Positions 26,533 to 35,133 of a DNA stretch of 64,000 bases are shown one piece after another (the first letter of the stretch is position 1; the number at the start of each line of letters is the position of its first letter). The notes beneath the pieces are model-generated. The model had not been told where the DNA came from, ran no database searches, and saw only the letters and a program-made list of their open reading frames with translations. The translations under genes were made by a program, and so were the position numbers. This stretch comes from Crocinitomicaceae bacterium (lineage in GTDB: Bacteria; Bacteroidota; Bacteroidia; Flavobacteriales_D; Crocinitomicaceae). The stretch is from positions 227,901 through 291,900 of the forward strand of contig JAURMI010000022.1 in NCBI GenBank assembly GCA_030830785.1, read 5' to 3'.

Positions 26533-26922
26533 TTATTTTATCCTTCCTTTTATTTCCAATATGGTAATATTTGGTCGTGTGTTGGTCATTACCCTTACTG
26601 TTTTATGAATTCGGTTACTGTGCAAATCTGCAGTATTTACATTGGCAATAATTTTTGTTCGTTTGCCTGGCATTAATGGTTTGTTTGGTTTTTGAGCTAA
26701 AGTACACGAACAAGAAGGACGAACTTCGCCAAAAACCAATGGCGCATTGCCCGTATTTTCAACTTCAAAAACCGCTTTCACAACCTCTCCTTTGAAGACT
26801 GTCCCAGCCTCATAGACCGTACTTTTAAACACCATTGTGGTTTCTGCCCCAACCTCTACTTTTGTTTGACTTGTACAAGCCAATAAAAGACTAACAAGCG
26901 TTAATGCGTATATTTTTTTCAT
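26533..26922 (-). CDS. DUF1573 domain lipoprotein
   Basis: 129 residues with a lipoprotein signal (MKKIYALTLVSLLLAC, lipobox LLAC). The DUF1573 beta-sandwich follows: VKAVFEVENTGNAPLVFGEVRPSCSCTLAQKPNKPLMPG. The CSC pair is typical of the family. Function is unknown; the fold resembles MSP/ASH-type immunoglobulin domains. It lies 6 bp after nusB and 28 bp before yajC. Confidence 0.9.
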   Translation of the reverse strand: MKKIYALTLVSLLLACTSQTKVEVGAETTMVFKSTVYEAGTVFKGEVVKAVFEVENTGNAPLVFGEVRPSCSCTLAQKPNKPLMPGKRTKIIANVNTADLHSNRIHKTVRVMTNTRPNITILEIKGRIK

Positions 26923-26928
26923 TTTAAA

Positions 26929-27876
26929 TTAGTTTAAAAGCCCTCTTCCTATTTTTGCAATACGTTTTTCGTATTTAAGTTTTTCTGTCGCCTTGTCGAG
27001 CACACCATTAATAAAAACATTGCTTTTTGGCGTGCTATAAAACTTTGAGATTTCAATGTACTCGTTTATTGTAACTTTCATTGGAATGCTCGCACAAAAC
27101 TCAAGTTCTGTAAGTCCCATTTTTATTAATAACATGTCCATTTTGGCAATACGATCCAATTCCCAATTTTCAGCTAGTTGCACAATATCTTCTTGATGCA
27201 TTTCTTCAGATTGAATTGTTTTGTGCAATAAGGTTAAAATAAAATCTTTTTCATCATCATTTGGCTTGAAAAGAGGTAAAATTTGTATTTCTTCACCGGG
27301 TTTCCAAGTCTTAAGTGTCTTAATTACCATAGAGGCACACAAATCCAAATCATCAGACCAATAAATTGATTTATCGTCAAAAAAATGTTGGAGTAAAGCC
27401 CCATTTGCGACTTCCTGTTTAAAGATTTGAAGTACAAAATTCAAATCTTCATCGGTACCTGACACTCCATTATTCATAAATTCAAAATAGAGCGAGGTCT
27501 GAGACATTTGGAGAAACATTTTTCTAAACATCTCTTGAGATTCAGCTCCTAACCAATTTACCTTCCTTTGTTCTGATAAACGAATTAATTCGGCATTCTT
27601 TGTCAAATGCAATAAAAGTTCGTTGCTTACAAACTTCTTATTAGGATTGAGCTCCTCTGGACTTGGACGCATTTTCTTTTTTAGTTCCTCTTGTCTATTT
27701 TCTGCAGCCCTCAACAATTCAGGAAGCGCCAATAGTAAAAAAAGATACATGTCATACATGCGATCAACCGACATTAACAGCTCCTTCTCGGCATTAATTG
27801 CATCATTATCTTTTGCTTGATAGTAAGCATAAAGAACTTGTAAAACTTTAATTCTAAGGTGTCTTCTATTAAGCAT
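26929..27876 (-). CDS. nusB: Transcription antitermination factor NusB (long Bacteroidota form)
   Basis: Binds boxA RNA during rRNA transcription. The ATG at 27876 (MLNRRHLRIKVLQVLYAYYQ) lies 1 bp after the leucine dehydrogenase stop; an earlier in-frame ATG would overlap that gene by 44 bp. The protein is about 315 residues, more than twice E. coli NusB. The canonical NusB core is in the C-terminal ~150 residues (ENWELDRIAKMDMLLIKMGLTELEF, then VTINEYIEISKFYSTPKSNVFINGVLDK). The extra N-terminal part is usual in Bacteroidota. Confidence 0.95.
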   Translation of the reverse strand: MLNRRHLRIKVLQVLYAYYQAKDNDAINAEKELLMSVDRMYDMYLFLLLALPELLRAAENRQEELKKKMRPSPEELNPNKKFVSNELLLHLTKNAELIRLSEQRKVNWLGAESQEMFRKMFLQMSQTSLYFEFMNNGVSGTDEDLNFVLQIFKQEVANGALLQHFFDDKSIYWSDDLDLCASMVIKTLKTWKPGEEIQILPLFKPNDDEKDFILTLLHKTIQSEEMHQEDIVQLAENWELDRIAKMDMLLIKMGLTELEFCASIPMKVTINEYIEISKFYSTPKSNVFINGVLDKATEKLKYEKRIAKIGRGLLN

Positions 27877-27877
27877 A

Positions 27878-28969
27878 TTAAATATTAAGGCTTCCTTTTG
27901 ACAAAATTCGTTCTTCAGCAAGCTTATTTGCCACTTGATAACTTGGGATTTGTTCTTGATTTGCTCGCGTCAAAATACTGGCAATCGTAGAATATATTTC
28001 TTGTGCCTTTTGTTTTGACCATTCTAAAGATAAGCCTTCGACTTCAGAAAAGCAGTTTATAACTCCGCCAGCATTGATTGCAAAATCCGGCGCATAAACT
28101 ATGCCTTTTTCCATGAGTTGAAGTCCATGTTTTTTCTCATCTTGTAATTGATTATTGGCTGCACCAGCAATTACACTGCATTTCAATTTAGCAAGCGTTT
28201 GGTCATTGACTGTTGCTCCAAGCGCGCAAGGCGCATAGATATCCATATCAACATCATAAATGGCATCAGGCGCAACAACATCAACGCCATGTATATTTTG
28301 TATGGCTTGAAGCGCTTGCTGATTTAAATCAGTAATTGTGACGTGCGCTCCTTCTTTTACTAAAAAATCTACAAGGTAGCCACCAACATGTCCAATTCCT
28401 TGAACTGCAATTTTTTTACCTGCCAACGAATCTGACCCAAATTGATATTTAGCGGCCGCTTTCATGCCTACATAAACACCTAAAGCAGTTATTGGAGATG
28501 GATCGCCACTTTTTCCAGGCAAACCAACCACATGTTTGGTTTCTTTACTAACATGAACCATATCTTCTGGCGATATTCCAACATCTTCTGCAGTGATATA
28601 AGATCCGGCCAAGGTATTCACAAAACGCCCAAACCTTCTAAATAAAGCCTCAGATTTCATCGATTTTGAATCGCCAATAATGACGGCTTTTCCACCACCA
28701 AGATTAAGTTGCGAAATGGCATTTTTATAGGTCATGCCCCGCGATAAACGCAATACATCAGTGAGTGCTTCTTGTTCGTTTTGATAATGCCACATGCGGG
28801 TTCCACCCAATGCAGGACCCAATACTGTATTGTGAACGGCAATAATTGCTTTAAGGCCAGTTGCACTATCATTACAAAATAGTATATGCTCATGCCCAAG
28901 GGCATTCATGGGTGCTAAAATGGGATTCAATGTTGAATCATCCAATGCGGATACCTTGAGCTCTGACAT
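27878..28969 (-). CDS. ldh: Leucine dehydrogenase (Glu/Leu/Phe/Val dehydrogenase family)
   Basis: A 363-residue NAD-dependent amino acid dehydrogenase. The substrate-binding region reads GPALGGTRMWHY, then LSRGMTYKNAISQLNLGGGKAVI, with the catalytic Lys in the GGGK segment. The cofactor domain has VQGIGHVGGYLV. Length and motifs match leucine dehydrogenase, which oxidatively deaminates branched-chain amino acids. Phenylalanine or valine preference cannot be excluded from sequence alone. It is the first gene of a minus-strand operon with nusB, DUF1573, yajC and tRNA-Ala. Confidence 0.92.
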   Translation of the reverse strand: MSELKVSALDDSTLNPILAPMNALGHEHILFCNDSATGLKAIIAVHNTVLGPALGGTRMWHYQNEQEALTDVLRLSRGMTYKNAISQLNLGGGKAVIIGDSKSMKSEALFRRFGRFVNTLAGSYITAEDVGISPEDMVHVSKETKHVVGLPGKSGDPSPITALGVYVGMKAAAKYQFGSDSLAGKKIAVQGIGHVGGYLVDFLVKEGAHVTITDLNQQALQAIQNIHGVDVVAPDAIYDVDMDIYAPCALGATVNDQTLAKLKCSVIAGAANNQLQDEKKHGLQLMEKGIVYAPDFAINAGGVINCFSEVEGLSLEWSKQKAQEIYSTIASILTRANQEQIPSYQVANKLAEERILSKGSLNI

Positions 28970-29027
28970 GTTTTACAAAATGAGTTCGTTCACTAATTCT
29001 TATTTGACGTAATTTTACAGCCGAAAA

Positions 29028-29035
29028 TAACTTGG
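29028..29035 (+). promoter_or_regulatory. Possible promoter of the ABC exporter (TTTG at 29003, TAACTTGG)
   Basis: A -7-like element with one mismatch, 21 nt after TTTG at 29003-29006 and 18 nt before the ATG. It abuts the minus-strand element of leucine dehydrogenase. Confidence 0.4.
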
Positions 29036-29043
29036 CAAAAGTA
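29036..29043 (-). promoter_or_regulatory. Predicted -7 element of the leuDH-nusB-yajC-tRNA operon (TACTTTTG)
   Basis: Perfect TAnnTTTG on the minus strand, 66 nt before the leucine dehydrogenase ATG. It lies back to back with the presumed promoter of the ABC exporter. Confidence 0.5.
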
Positions 29044-29053
29044 GAAAAAAACA

Positions 29054-30832
29054 ATGAAGTCACTCCGATACATCAATAAATACTTTCTTAAGTACAAATG
29101 GAGATTTCTTCTTGGCATTATTTTTACTATAGTCAGCAATTATTTTGGAGTTCAAATGCCTGCTTATTTTAGTTCGGCTATAGATAGTTTTCAAGCTCAA
29201 CTTTCAAAACCAACAACAACCAATGTCATGTGGCTTGCATTAGAGCTAGGTGGAATTTATATGGGGTTTTCACTACTAAAAGGATTTTTCTTGTTTTTAA
29301 TGCGGCAAACAATCATTATCATGTCGCGCTTCATAGAGTTTGATCTAAAAAAAGAAATATATGACCAATATCAAGCCTTAGATCAAAGTTTCTATAAAAA
29401 AAATGCTACGGGTGATTTAATGAATCGAATCTCAGAAGACGTTGGCTTGGTGCGCATGTATGCTGGACCTGGCATGATGTATACAATTAATCTAGCGGTA
29501 AGCTTTATTTTAATCGTTGGCAAAATGCTTACCATCTCTCCTAGCCTTACTTTATTTGTATTGCTACCGCTTCCTATTATGTCAATATTAATTTACAAAG
29601 TATCGTCTAAAATGAATAAAATGAGTCTAGAGGTGCAGAAAGAGCAGTCTTTTTTAAGCACTTTGGCCCAGGAAGCTTTTTCGGGAATACGCATTATTAA
29701 AGCCTATCAGCGTGAAGGGCAAACTAGTCAAAAGGTTGGGCAATCAGCTGAACGTTACAAAAAGCAGAGCATGCGCTTGGTATTGGTCAATGCCTTTTTT
29801 AGCCCAACAATCATATTTTTAATAGGACTTAGCTCTATGATTGCAATTTATTATGGCGGCTTACTGACCTTTGAAAATAAAATGACCGTTGGCGGAATTG
29901 TGGCATTTATCATGTACGTGACTAATTTAACCTGGCCCTTCGCGAGTTTAGGTTGGATTACATCAATTATTCAACGCGCTGCAGCATCCCAAACGCGCAT
30001 CAATGAATTTTTAGACCTAAAGCCTAAAATCCAAGATAAGGCCACCCTATCTTGTCCTTTAGAAAAGGGAATAAAATTTGAGAATGTTTCATTCCAATAT
30101 CCAAATAGCGCAAATTTAAATCTCGAAAACATTGCTTTAGAAATTAAAAAAGGGCAAACGCTTGCCATAATTGGAGCAACAGGCTCAGGAAAAACTACAA
30201 TTTGTAACTTACTTGCCCGACATTTTGATCCATCCTCTGGACAGATTTCAATTGACAATAAAGCACTACCTGAATATTCTTTAAAAGATTATAGAAAAAA
30301 AATAGGCTTGGTTCCTCAAGATGTACTTTTGTTTTCTGACACAATAGAGGCCAACCTTCAATTTGGCGTTGAAAATATTACTCTTGATCAAAATAAGCTG
30401 GAAGAAGCCTGTAAACAAGCACATGTTTTACACAACATAAATGAGTTTAAAGATGGCTTTAAAACCATATTAGGCGAGCGAGGTGTGAATTTAAGTGGTG
30501 GGCAAAAGCAGCGCCTTTCTATAGCTCGGGCACTATTGCGAGACCCAGAATTACTGATCTTGGACGACTGCTTAAGCGCAGTAGACACAGAAACAGAACA
30601 AATTATTTTGGATGAAATTCAAAAAGGTGCGCAAAATCGTGCAACAATTATCGTTTCACACAGGGTATCGTCAATTAGAAATGCCAATAATATCGTTGTC
30701 CTAGAATCCGGAAAAATCATAGAATCTGGTACGCACAAGTCTCTTCTATCAAAAAAAGGAGCGTATTTTGATCTTTATCAATATCAATTAAAGAAGGAAA
30801 AAAACGGAAACAATGCTAACCAAAAGTCTTGA
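29054..30832 (+). CDS. ABC exporter half-transporter (fused membrane and ATPase domains)
   Basis: 592 residues. Six membrane helices in residues ~15-310 form an ABC exporter type 1 domain. The ATPase domain starts near 335 and has Walker A IGATGSGKTT, Q-loop KKIGLVPQDVLLFSD, signature NLSGGQKQRLSIARALL and Walker B ELLILDDCLSAVD. In the last, the catalytic Glu after the Walker B Asp is replaced by Asp. This change is typical of the degenerate-site subunit in heterodimeric exporters such as BmrC/TM287. No partner half-transporter is adjacent. Substrate unknown (lipid or drug). Confidence 0.93.
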   Translation: MKSLRYINKYFLKYKWRFLLGIIFTIVSNYFGVQMPAYFSSAIDSFQAQLSKPTTTNVMWLALELGGIYMGFSLLKGFFLFLMRQTIIIMSRFIEFDLKKEIYDQYQALDQSFYKKNATGDLMNRISEDVGLVRMYAGPGMMYTINLAVSFILIVGKMLTISPSLTLFVLLPLPIMSILIYKVSSKMNKMSLEVQKEQSFLSTLAQEAFSGIRIIKAYQREGQTSQKVGQSAERYKKQSMRLVLVNAFFSPTIIFLIGLSSMIAIYYGGLLTFENKMTVGGIVAFIMYVTNLTWPFASLGWITSIIQRAAASQTRINEFLDLKPKIQDKATLSCPLEKGIKFENVSFQYPNSANLNLENIALEIKKGQTLAIIGATGSGKTTICNLLARHFDPSSGQISIDNKALPEYSLKDYRKKIGLVPQDVLLFSDTIEANLQFGVENITLDQNKLEEACKQAHVLHNINEFKDGFKTILGERGVNLSGGQKQRLSIARALLRDPELLILDDCLSAVDTETEQIILDEIQKGAQNRATIIVSHRVSSIRNANNIVVLESGKIIESGTHKSLLSKKGAYFDLYQYQLKKEKNGNNANQKS

Positions 30833-30958
30833 ATTTATTAATGGTTTAATGAATTTTTAATACAGCCTTAAAGTTATCAACTCTTATTTGTTTATGTTTT
30901 TTTGTAACCTACCCTTACTCGTTTGCGTATATTCGTTCAAACCAATAAACAAAAAACT

Positions 30959-31663
30959 ATGAAAAAATTAATGATTTTTGTAGGAGCTTTAACACTGACT
31001 GGGTCATTGTTTGCTCAAAAACCTTCTTCTGATGATGCTAAATATTCATTGGAAGGTTTAGCTAACCTCAACACTACTGATGGTATGAGTTGGACTGCAC
31101 CAAATTTGCGTTTACGTTATTTTGTAAATGACAATATTGCAGCGCGCGTACAATTTGGATTTGGTGGAGATGGTACTTCTGTAGCCTCTACTCCAAGTTC
31201 GGAATCGTACACTTATTATGAAAATCCAGATGGTACGGGTGCTACAGGTACTGTAGACATTTCTCGTAGCCAGTGGAATTTAAGCCTAGGGGCTGAATAC
31301 CATTTATCTGGTACAGACAAAATGTCGCCTTACTTTTCTGCTGGCCTGAATCTTGGTTCAGGATCTTATGAAGAAACTTGGGCCAATTCAGATGGTACAG
31401 CGTATAGCGCTGTAATCACTGATGCAAGTATTACAGGCGCTTACAGCTCAATGGGCTTTGGCATCGGCGCTGGTTTTGATTATTATGTAGCTGATAATCT
31501 TTATTTAGGTCTAGAAATGAATCTAAATACAGTTACTGTTAATAATGATCCAACCAATGTTACCGTTATGGGTAACCCTGCAGGATTTGTGCCAGAAAAT
31601 ACAATGAAGTATACTAACCTAGGTGCAGCGCATGGTTCTGTACGTATTGGTTGGAGATTCTAA
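30959..31663 (+). CDS. Outer-membrane beta-barrel protein
   Basis: About 234 residues from ATG 30959, which is directly followed by a signal peptide (MKKLMIFVGALTLTGSLFAQ); the earlier in-frame GTG-like start would add 12 polar residues. The mature part shows alternating hydrophobic strands (LRLRYFVNDNIAARVQFGFGG, NLSLGAEYHL, SPYFSAGLNLG, GFGIGAGFDYYVADNLYLGLEMN) and ends with the barrel-type VRIGWRF. This is the common small porin-like or OmpW/OmpX-like fold of Bacteroidota; its ligand is unknown. A strong terminator follows, so it is probably monocistronic and well expressed. Confidence 0.9.
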   Translation: MKKLMIFVGALTLTGSLFAQKPSSDDAKYSLEGLANLNTTDGMSWTAPNLRLRYFVNDNIAARVQFGFGGDGTSVASTPSSESYTYYENPDGTGATGTVDISRSQWNLSLGAEYHLSGTDKMSPYFSAGLNLGSGSYEETWANSDGTAYSAVITDASITGAYSSMGFGIGAGFDYYVADNLYLGLEMNLNTVTVNNDPTNVTVMGNPAGFVPENTMKYTNLGAAHGSVRIGWRF

Positions 31664-31684
31664 TTGATTTTTCGTAATATTATA

Positions 31685-31710
31685 GGGGGCCTCGGCCCCC
31701 TTTTTTTTTT
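31685..31710 (+). terminator. Rho-independent terminator of the outer-membrane protein gene
   Basis: GGGGGC stem, CTCG loop, CCCCC arm and ten T, 21 bp after the stop. It has the same core as the rpsA terminator at 6223. Confidence 0.92.
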
Positions 31711-31731
31711 ATAGTTCTTTTTAAAAAATCG

Positions 31732-31739
31732 TACTTTTG
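31732..31739 (+). promoter_or_regulatory. Predicted -7 element of comB-like gene (TACTTTTG)
   Basis: Perfect TAnnTTTG ending 4 nt before the ATG at 31744, so a leaderless transcript is expected. The T-tract of the preceding terminator lies where -33 contacts would fall. Confidence 0.65.
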
Positions 31740-31743
31740 ACCC

Positions 31744-32472
31744 ATGGAAACAAGAAAGCACGTAGAAGTTTGTTTTACTCCAGGAGAATACCCTTACTAT
31801 AAAGATGAATTTGAAATTGTGGTAGTCATCGACGTACTAAGAGCAACTTCTGCAATTTGCGCTGCTTTTGACAATGGAATAAACTCTATTATCCCAGTGC
31901 CGACCGTAGAAGAAGCCCGGCAATACAAAGAAAAAGGTTATTTGGCTGGCGCTGAACGCAAAGGACAAATTGTAGAAGGATTCGACTTTGGAAACTCGCC
32001 GTTTTCATACATGCGAGAGGATTTTAAGGGGAAAGATGTCGTGCTAACCACGACGAATGGAACAAAATCCTTAGACGTGGCCAAAGAAGCGGAAATTGTC
32101 GTTGTTGGCTCGTTCTTAAATCTTGATGCACTTTGCGCATGGTTAGAAAAACAAGATAAAAATGTATTGTGCCTATGCTCTGGATGGCAAGATAAATTTA
32201 ACCTTGAAGACACCATCTGTGCAGGTGCAATTTGTCAGTATTTAATCGGAACTGGCAACTATATTTCTGATGAAGACTCCTCAATTGCTGCAAAGTATCT
32301 TTACCTTTCGGCCAAGGACAATTACCTTGGTTATCTCAAATCGAGCTCTCACCGCAGAAGGCTCAAAAACCTAAATCTAAATGAAGATATCAAGTATTGT
32401 CTGACACCCAATCAAACGGAGGTTATACCAATACTTAAAGATGGCAAACTTGTCAATATCGCAAAGATTTAA
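31744..32472 (+). CDS. comB: 2-phosphosulfolactate phosphatase family protein (ComB-like)
   Basis: A 242-residue ComB-family protein. Conserved blocks are VVVIDVLRATSAICAAFDNG, AGERKG-like AGAERKGQIVEGFDFGNSP, LTTTNGTKSLD and LCSGWQDKFNLEDTICAGAI. The founding archaeal member dephosphorylates phosphosulfolactate in coenzyme M synthesis. Bacteroidota do not make coenzyme M, so the real substrate here is unknown. Its 3' end overlaps the next gene by 32 bp, implying cotranscription with the phospholipase/nuclease-type protein. Confidence 0.88.
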   Translation: METRKHVEVCFTPGEYPYYKDEFEIVVVIDVLRATSAICAAFDNGINSIIPVPTVEEARQYKEKGYLAGAERKGQIVEGFDFGNSPFSYMREDFKGKDVVLTTTNGTKSLDVAKEAEIVVVGSFLNLDALCAWLEKQDKNVLCLCSGWQDKFNLEDTICAGAICQYLIGTGNYISDEDSSIAAKYLYLSAKDNYLGYLKSSSHRRRLKNLNLNEDIKYCLTPNQTEVIPILKDGKLVNIAKI

Positions 32473-33448
32473 ACTCAACGCTTTTTTTTTACTCTTAGGA
32501 CTTTTATTTTTAAATAACCAAAAACCTAATAAACACAGCTGGGGTTTTGTAGGCCATGAGCGCATTAATGAATTTGCCATCTATTTACTCCCAAGTAAGC
32601 TACAAGCATTTTTCATTCAGCATTTACCATATATAGTGAGCCAATCTGTGGCGCCAGATAAGCGCAGGTATATTTCAGAAATTGAAGCTCCAAGGCATTA
32701 CATTGATTTAGATCATTATTATGTATTAGGTCAAGACCCTTTTTGGAATTTACCCCAAAATTGGCAAGAAGCAGTAGATTGCCATTCTGAAGACACGTTA
32801 CAAGCCTATGGCATCGTACCCTGGCACGTGATTCATATGAAATACAGGTTGCAAAAAGCATTTGAACAAAAAGATTTAACGCGCACATTAAAATATGCTG
32901 CTGAAATAGGTCATTATATAGCTGACGCCCATGTACCTTTGCATACTACAGAAAATTATAATGGACAATTTACCAATCAACTTGGAATCCATGGATTGTG
33001 GGAAAGCAGACTTGTGGAAATTGAGGCCGATAATTTTAATTTCTGGATTGGACCAGCCCAGTACCTTCCGTCGGTTCAAAAAGCCATTTGGTCGGTAATT
33101 CACTCCTCACATGCGGCCTTAGATTCTGTTTTTAAATTAGAAACCCTTGTAAGTGCACAAATCTTGGCATCTCAAAAATACAGCTATGAATATAGGGGCA
33201 GCACTCTTACAAAAGTATACTCCAGGGAATTTTGCAACAAATACCATCACGCATTAAATGGAATGGTAGAGCGGCGTATGCGAGCTGCAATATTAATGGT
33301 AAGTAGCGTATGGTACACCGCATGGGTAGATGCTGGGCAACCAAATTTAAAGGAATTTCAAATAAGTAATTATGAAAACTTAGAATCTCAAGATTTAGAC
33401 TCTACGCGCAAAGCCAATTCCCGTTGGAAACAAAGAAGTTGCCATTAA
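32441..33448 (+). CDS. Exported zinc-dependent phospholipase C / S1-P1 nuclease family protein
   Basis: 335 residues. A hydrophobic signal (LNAFFLLLGLLFL) ends before KHSWGFVGHERINEFA; cleavage before the Trp would give the N-terminal Trp that, with nearby His, binds zinc in this superfamily. Other metal motifs are PRHYIDLDHY, WHVIHMKYR, AEIGHYIADAHVPLHTTENYNG and GIHGLWESRL. The family cleaves phosphodiester bonds in phospholipids or single-stranded nucleic acid; which applies here cannot be told. The start lies 32 bp inside the comB-like gene. Its stop shares TTAA with the convergent ettA stop. Confidence 0.88.
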   Translation: MANLSISQRFKLNAFFLLLGLLFLNNQKPNKHSWGFVGHERINEFAIYLLPSKLQAFFIQHLPYIVSQSVAPDKRRYISEIEAPRHYIDLDHYYVLGQDPFWNLPQNWQEAVDCHSEDTLQAYGIVPWHVIHMKYRLQKAFEQKDLTRTLKYAAEIGHYIADAHVPLHTTENYNGQFTNQLGIHGLWESRLVEIEADNFNFWIGPAQYLPSVQKAIWSVIHSSHAALDSVFKLETLVSAQILASQKYSYEYRGSTLTKVYSREFCNKYHHALNGMVERRMRAAILMVSSVWYTAWVDAGQPNLKEFQISNYENLESQDLDSTRKANSRWKQRSCH

Positions 33449-35127
33449 CTCAAACTTCTATAGCGAATGCGCTTGGGCCCTGCATCGCCAAGGCGTTTTT
33501 TTCGGTTTTCTTCGTACTCAGAATAAGAACCCTCGAACCAATATACTTGAGAATCACCTTCAAAAGCCAGAATGTGGGTGCAAATTCGGTCCAGGAACCA
33601 GCGGTCGTGGGAGATCACCACTGCACAACCCGCAAAGTTTTCGATTCCCTCTTCTAGGGCGCGTAGCGTATTGACATCGATATCATTGGTAGGCTCATCT
33701 AGCAAAAGCACGTTAGCTTCTGTTTTGAGCGTCATGGCTAAATGCAAGCGGTTGCGTTCACCACCGGAAAGAATACCAACTTTTTTGTTTTGATCCGAAC
33801 CATTGAAGTTAAATTTTGACAAATAAGCTCGCGAATTAATTTTTTGATTTCCTACCTCAACGTATTCAAGGCCGCTTGAGACGACATCGAAAACTGATTT
33901 ATCGGGGTGAATATCTTTATGTGTTTGATCGACATAGCCAATTTTTACCGTTTCTCCGACTGAAAATTCACCTTTATCAGGGGTAAGTTCGGACATGATC
34001 ATTTTGAATATTGTTGTTTTACCCGCACCATTAGGCCCAATAATTCCAACGATGCCTGCGGGTGGCAATTTAAAATTAAGATCATCATAAAGTAGCTTGT
34101 CTCCAAATGCCTTGGCCACGTGATTGGCATCAATGACGTTGTTTCCTAAGCGCGGGCCATTGGGAATTGGAATTTCCAATTTAGCTTCTTTTTCACGAGC
34201 ATCTTCCGAGAGCATTTTATCATAATTCTGCAAGCGTGCTTTACTTTTGGCCTGACGCGCTTTAGGATTCATTCGGACCCATTCGAGCTCGCGGGCCAAC
34301 ATTTTTTGACGCTTAGACTCTGATTTCTCCTCTTCTTGAAGTCGCTTTCCTTTTTGTTCAAGCCAAGAAGTGTAATTTCCTTTCCACGGAATACCCTCAC
34401 CCCTATCGAGTTCTAAAATCCAACCAGCCACATTATCCAAGAAGTAACGGTCGTGGGTAACAGCAATCACCGTTCCCTTGTATTGCTGCAAGTGCTGTTC
34501 TAGCCAATCAATGGATTCTGCATCGAGGTGGTTAGTTGGCTCATCGAGTAATAATACGTCCGGATTCTGCAAAAGCAGACGGCATAAAGCAACCCTTCGA
34601 CGTTCTCCTCCAGAAAGTGTACCAATTAATTGATCGTCGGGTGGGCAACGCAAAGCATCCATGGCGCGCTCAATTTTGTTATCGAGTTCCCAGGCGTCAA
34701 GGGCATCAATTTTGTCTTGAACTTCTCCCTGACGCGCTATAAGTTTATCCATTTTATCTGGGTCTGAAAGCACCTCTTCATCCATGAAGGCATTGTTGAT
34801 TTGTTCATATTCGGCCAAAACATCAACCACTTCTTGGGCGCCTTCCAAAACGATTTCTCTTACAGTTTTCTCTGCATCGAGCTCAGGTTCTTGAGGAAGA
34901 TATCCTACGGAGAAACCTTGTGCGAAAACTACTTCACCTTGAAAGGATTTATCCAAACCTGCAATAATTTTCATTACAGTAGATTTTCCTGAACCGTTTA
35001 AGCCTATAATGCCAATTTTGGCACCATAAAAAAACGAGAGGTAAATATTTTTAATAATTTGCTTTCCTTGAGGGGTAACTTTGGAAACCCCGACCATAGA
35101 AAATATAATTTTTTTGTCCTCAGACAT
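33445..35127 (-). CDS. ettA: Energy-dependent translational throttle protein EttA (ABC-F ATPase)
   Basis: 560 residues, two ABC ATPase domains without membrane segments. Domain 1 has Walker A GLNGSGKSTVMK, signature TLSGGERRRVALCRLLL and Walker B LLLDEPTNHLDAESIDWLE. Domain 2 has GPNGAGKTTIFK, ILSGGERNRLHLAM and LLLDEPTNDIDVNTLR. The arm insertion in domain 1 ending MDALRCPP and the ABC-F linker (ELEWVRMNPKARQAKSKARL) are the EttA type. It regulates entry of ribosomes into elongation according to ATP/ADP level. It follows the S41 peptidase gene by 6 bp. Confidence 0.95.
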   Translation of the reverse strand: MSEDKKIIFSMVGVSKVTPQGKQIIKNIYLSFFYGAKIGIIGLNGSGKSTVMKIIAGLDKSFQGEVVFAQGFSVGYLPQEPELDAEKTVREIVLEGAQEVVDVLAEYEQINNAFMDEEVLSDPDKMDKLIARQGEVQDKIDALDAWELDNKIERAMDALRCPPDDQLIGTLSGGERRRVALCRLLLQNPDVLLLDEPTNHLDAESIDWLEQHLQQYKGTVIAVTHDRYFLDNVAGWILELDRGEGIPWKGNYTSWLEQKGKRLQEEEKSESKRQKMLARELEWVRMNPKARQAKSKARLQNYDKMLSEDAREKEAKLEIPIPNGPRLGNNVIDANHVAKAFGDKLLYDDLNFKLPPAGIVGIIGPNGAGKTTIFKMIMSELTPDKGEFSVGETVKIGYVDQTHKDIHPDKSVFDVVSSGLEYVEVGNQKINSRAYLSKFNFNGSDQNKKVGILSGGERNRLHLAMTLKTEANVLLLDEPTNDIDVNTLRALEEGIENFAGCAVVISHDRWFLDRICTHILAFEGDSQVYWFEGSYSEYEENRKKRLGDAGPKRIRYRSLS

Positions 35128-35133
35128 GCTATA

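Noticed and set aside
30896..30925. Promoter for the outer-membrane protein gene at 30959
   Set aside because: TTTG boxes are present but the TA is 4 nt instead of 2 nt from TTTG; not a good match.
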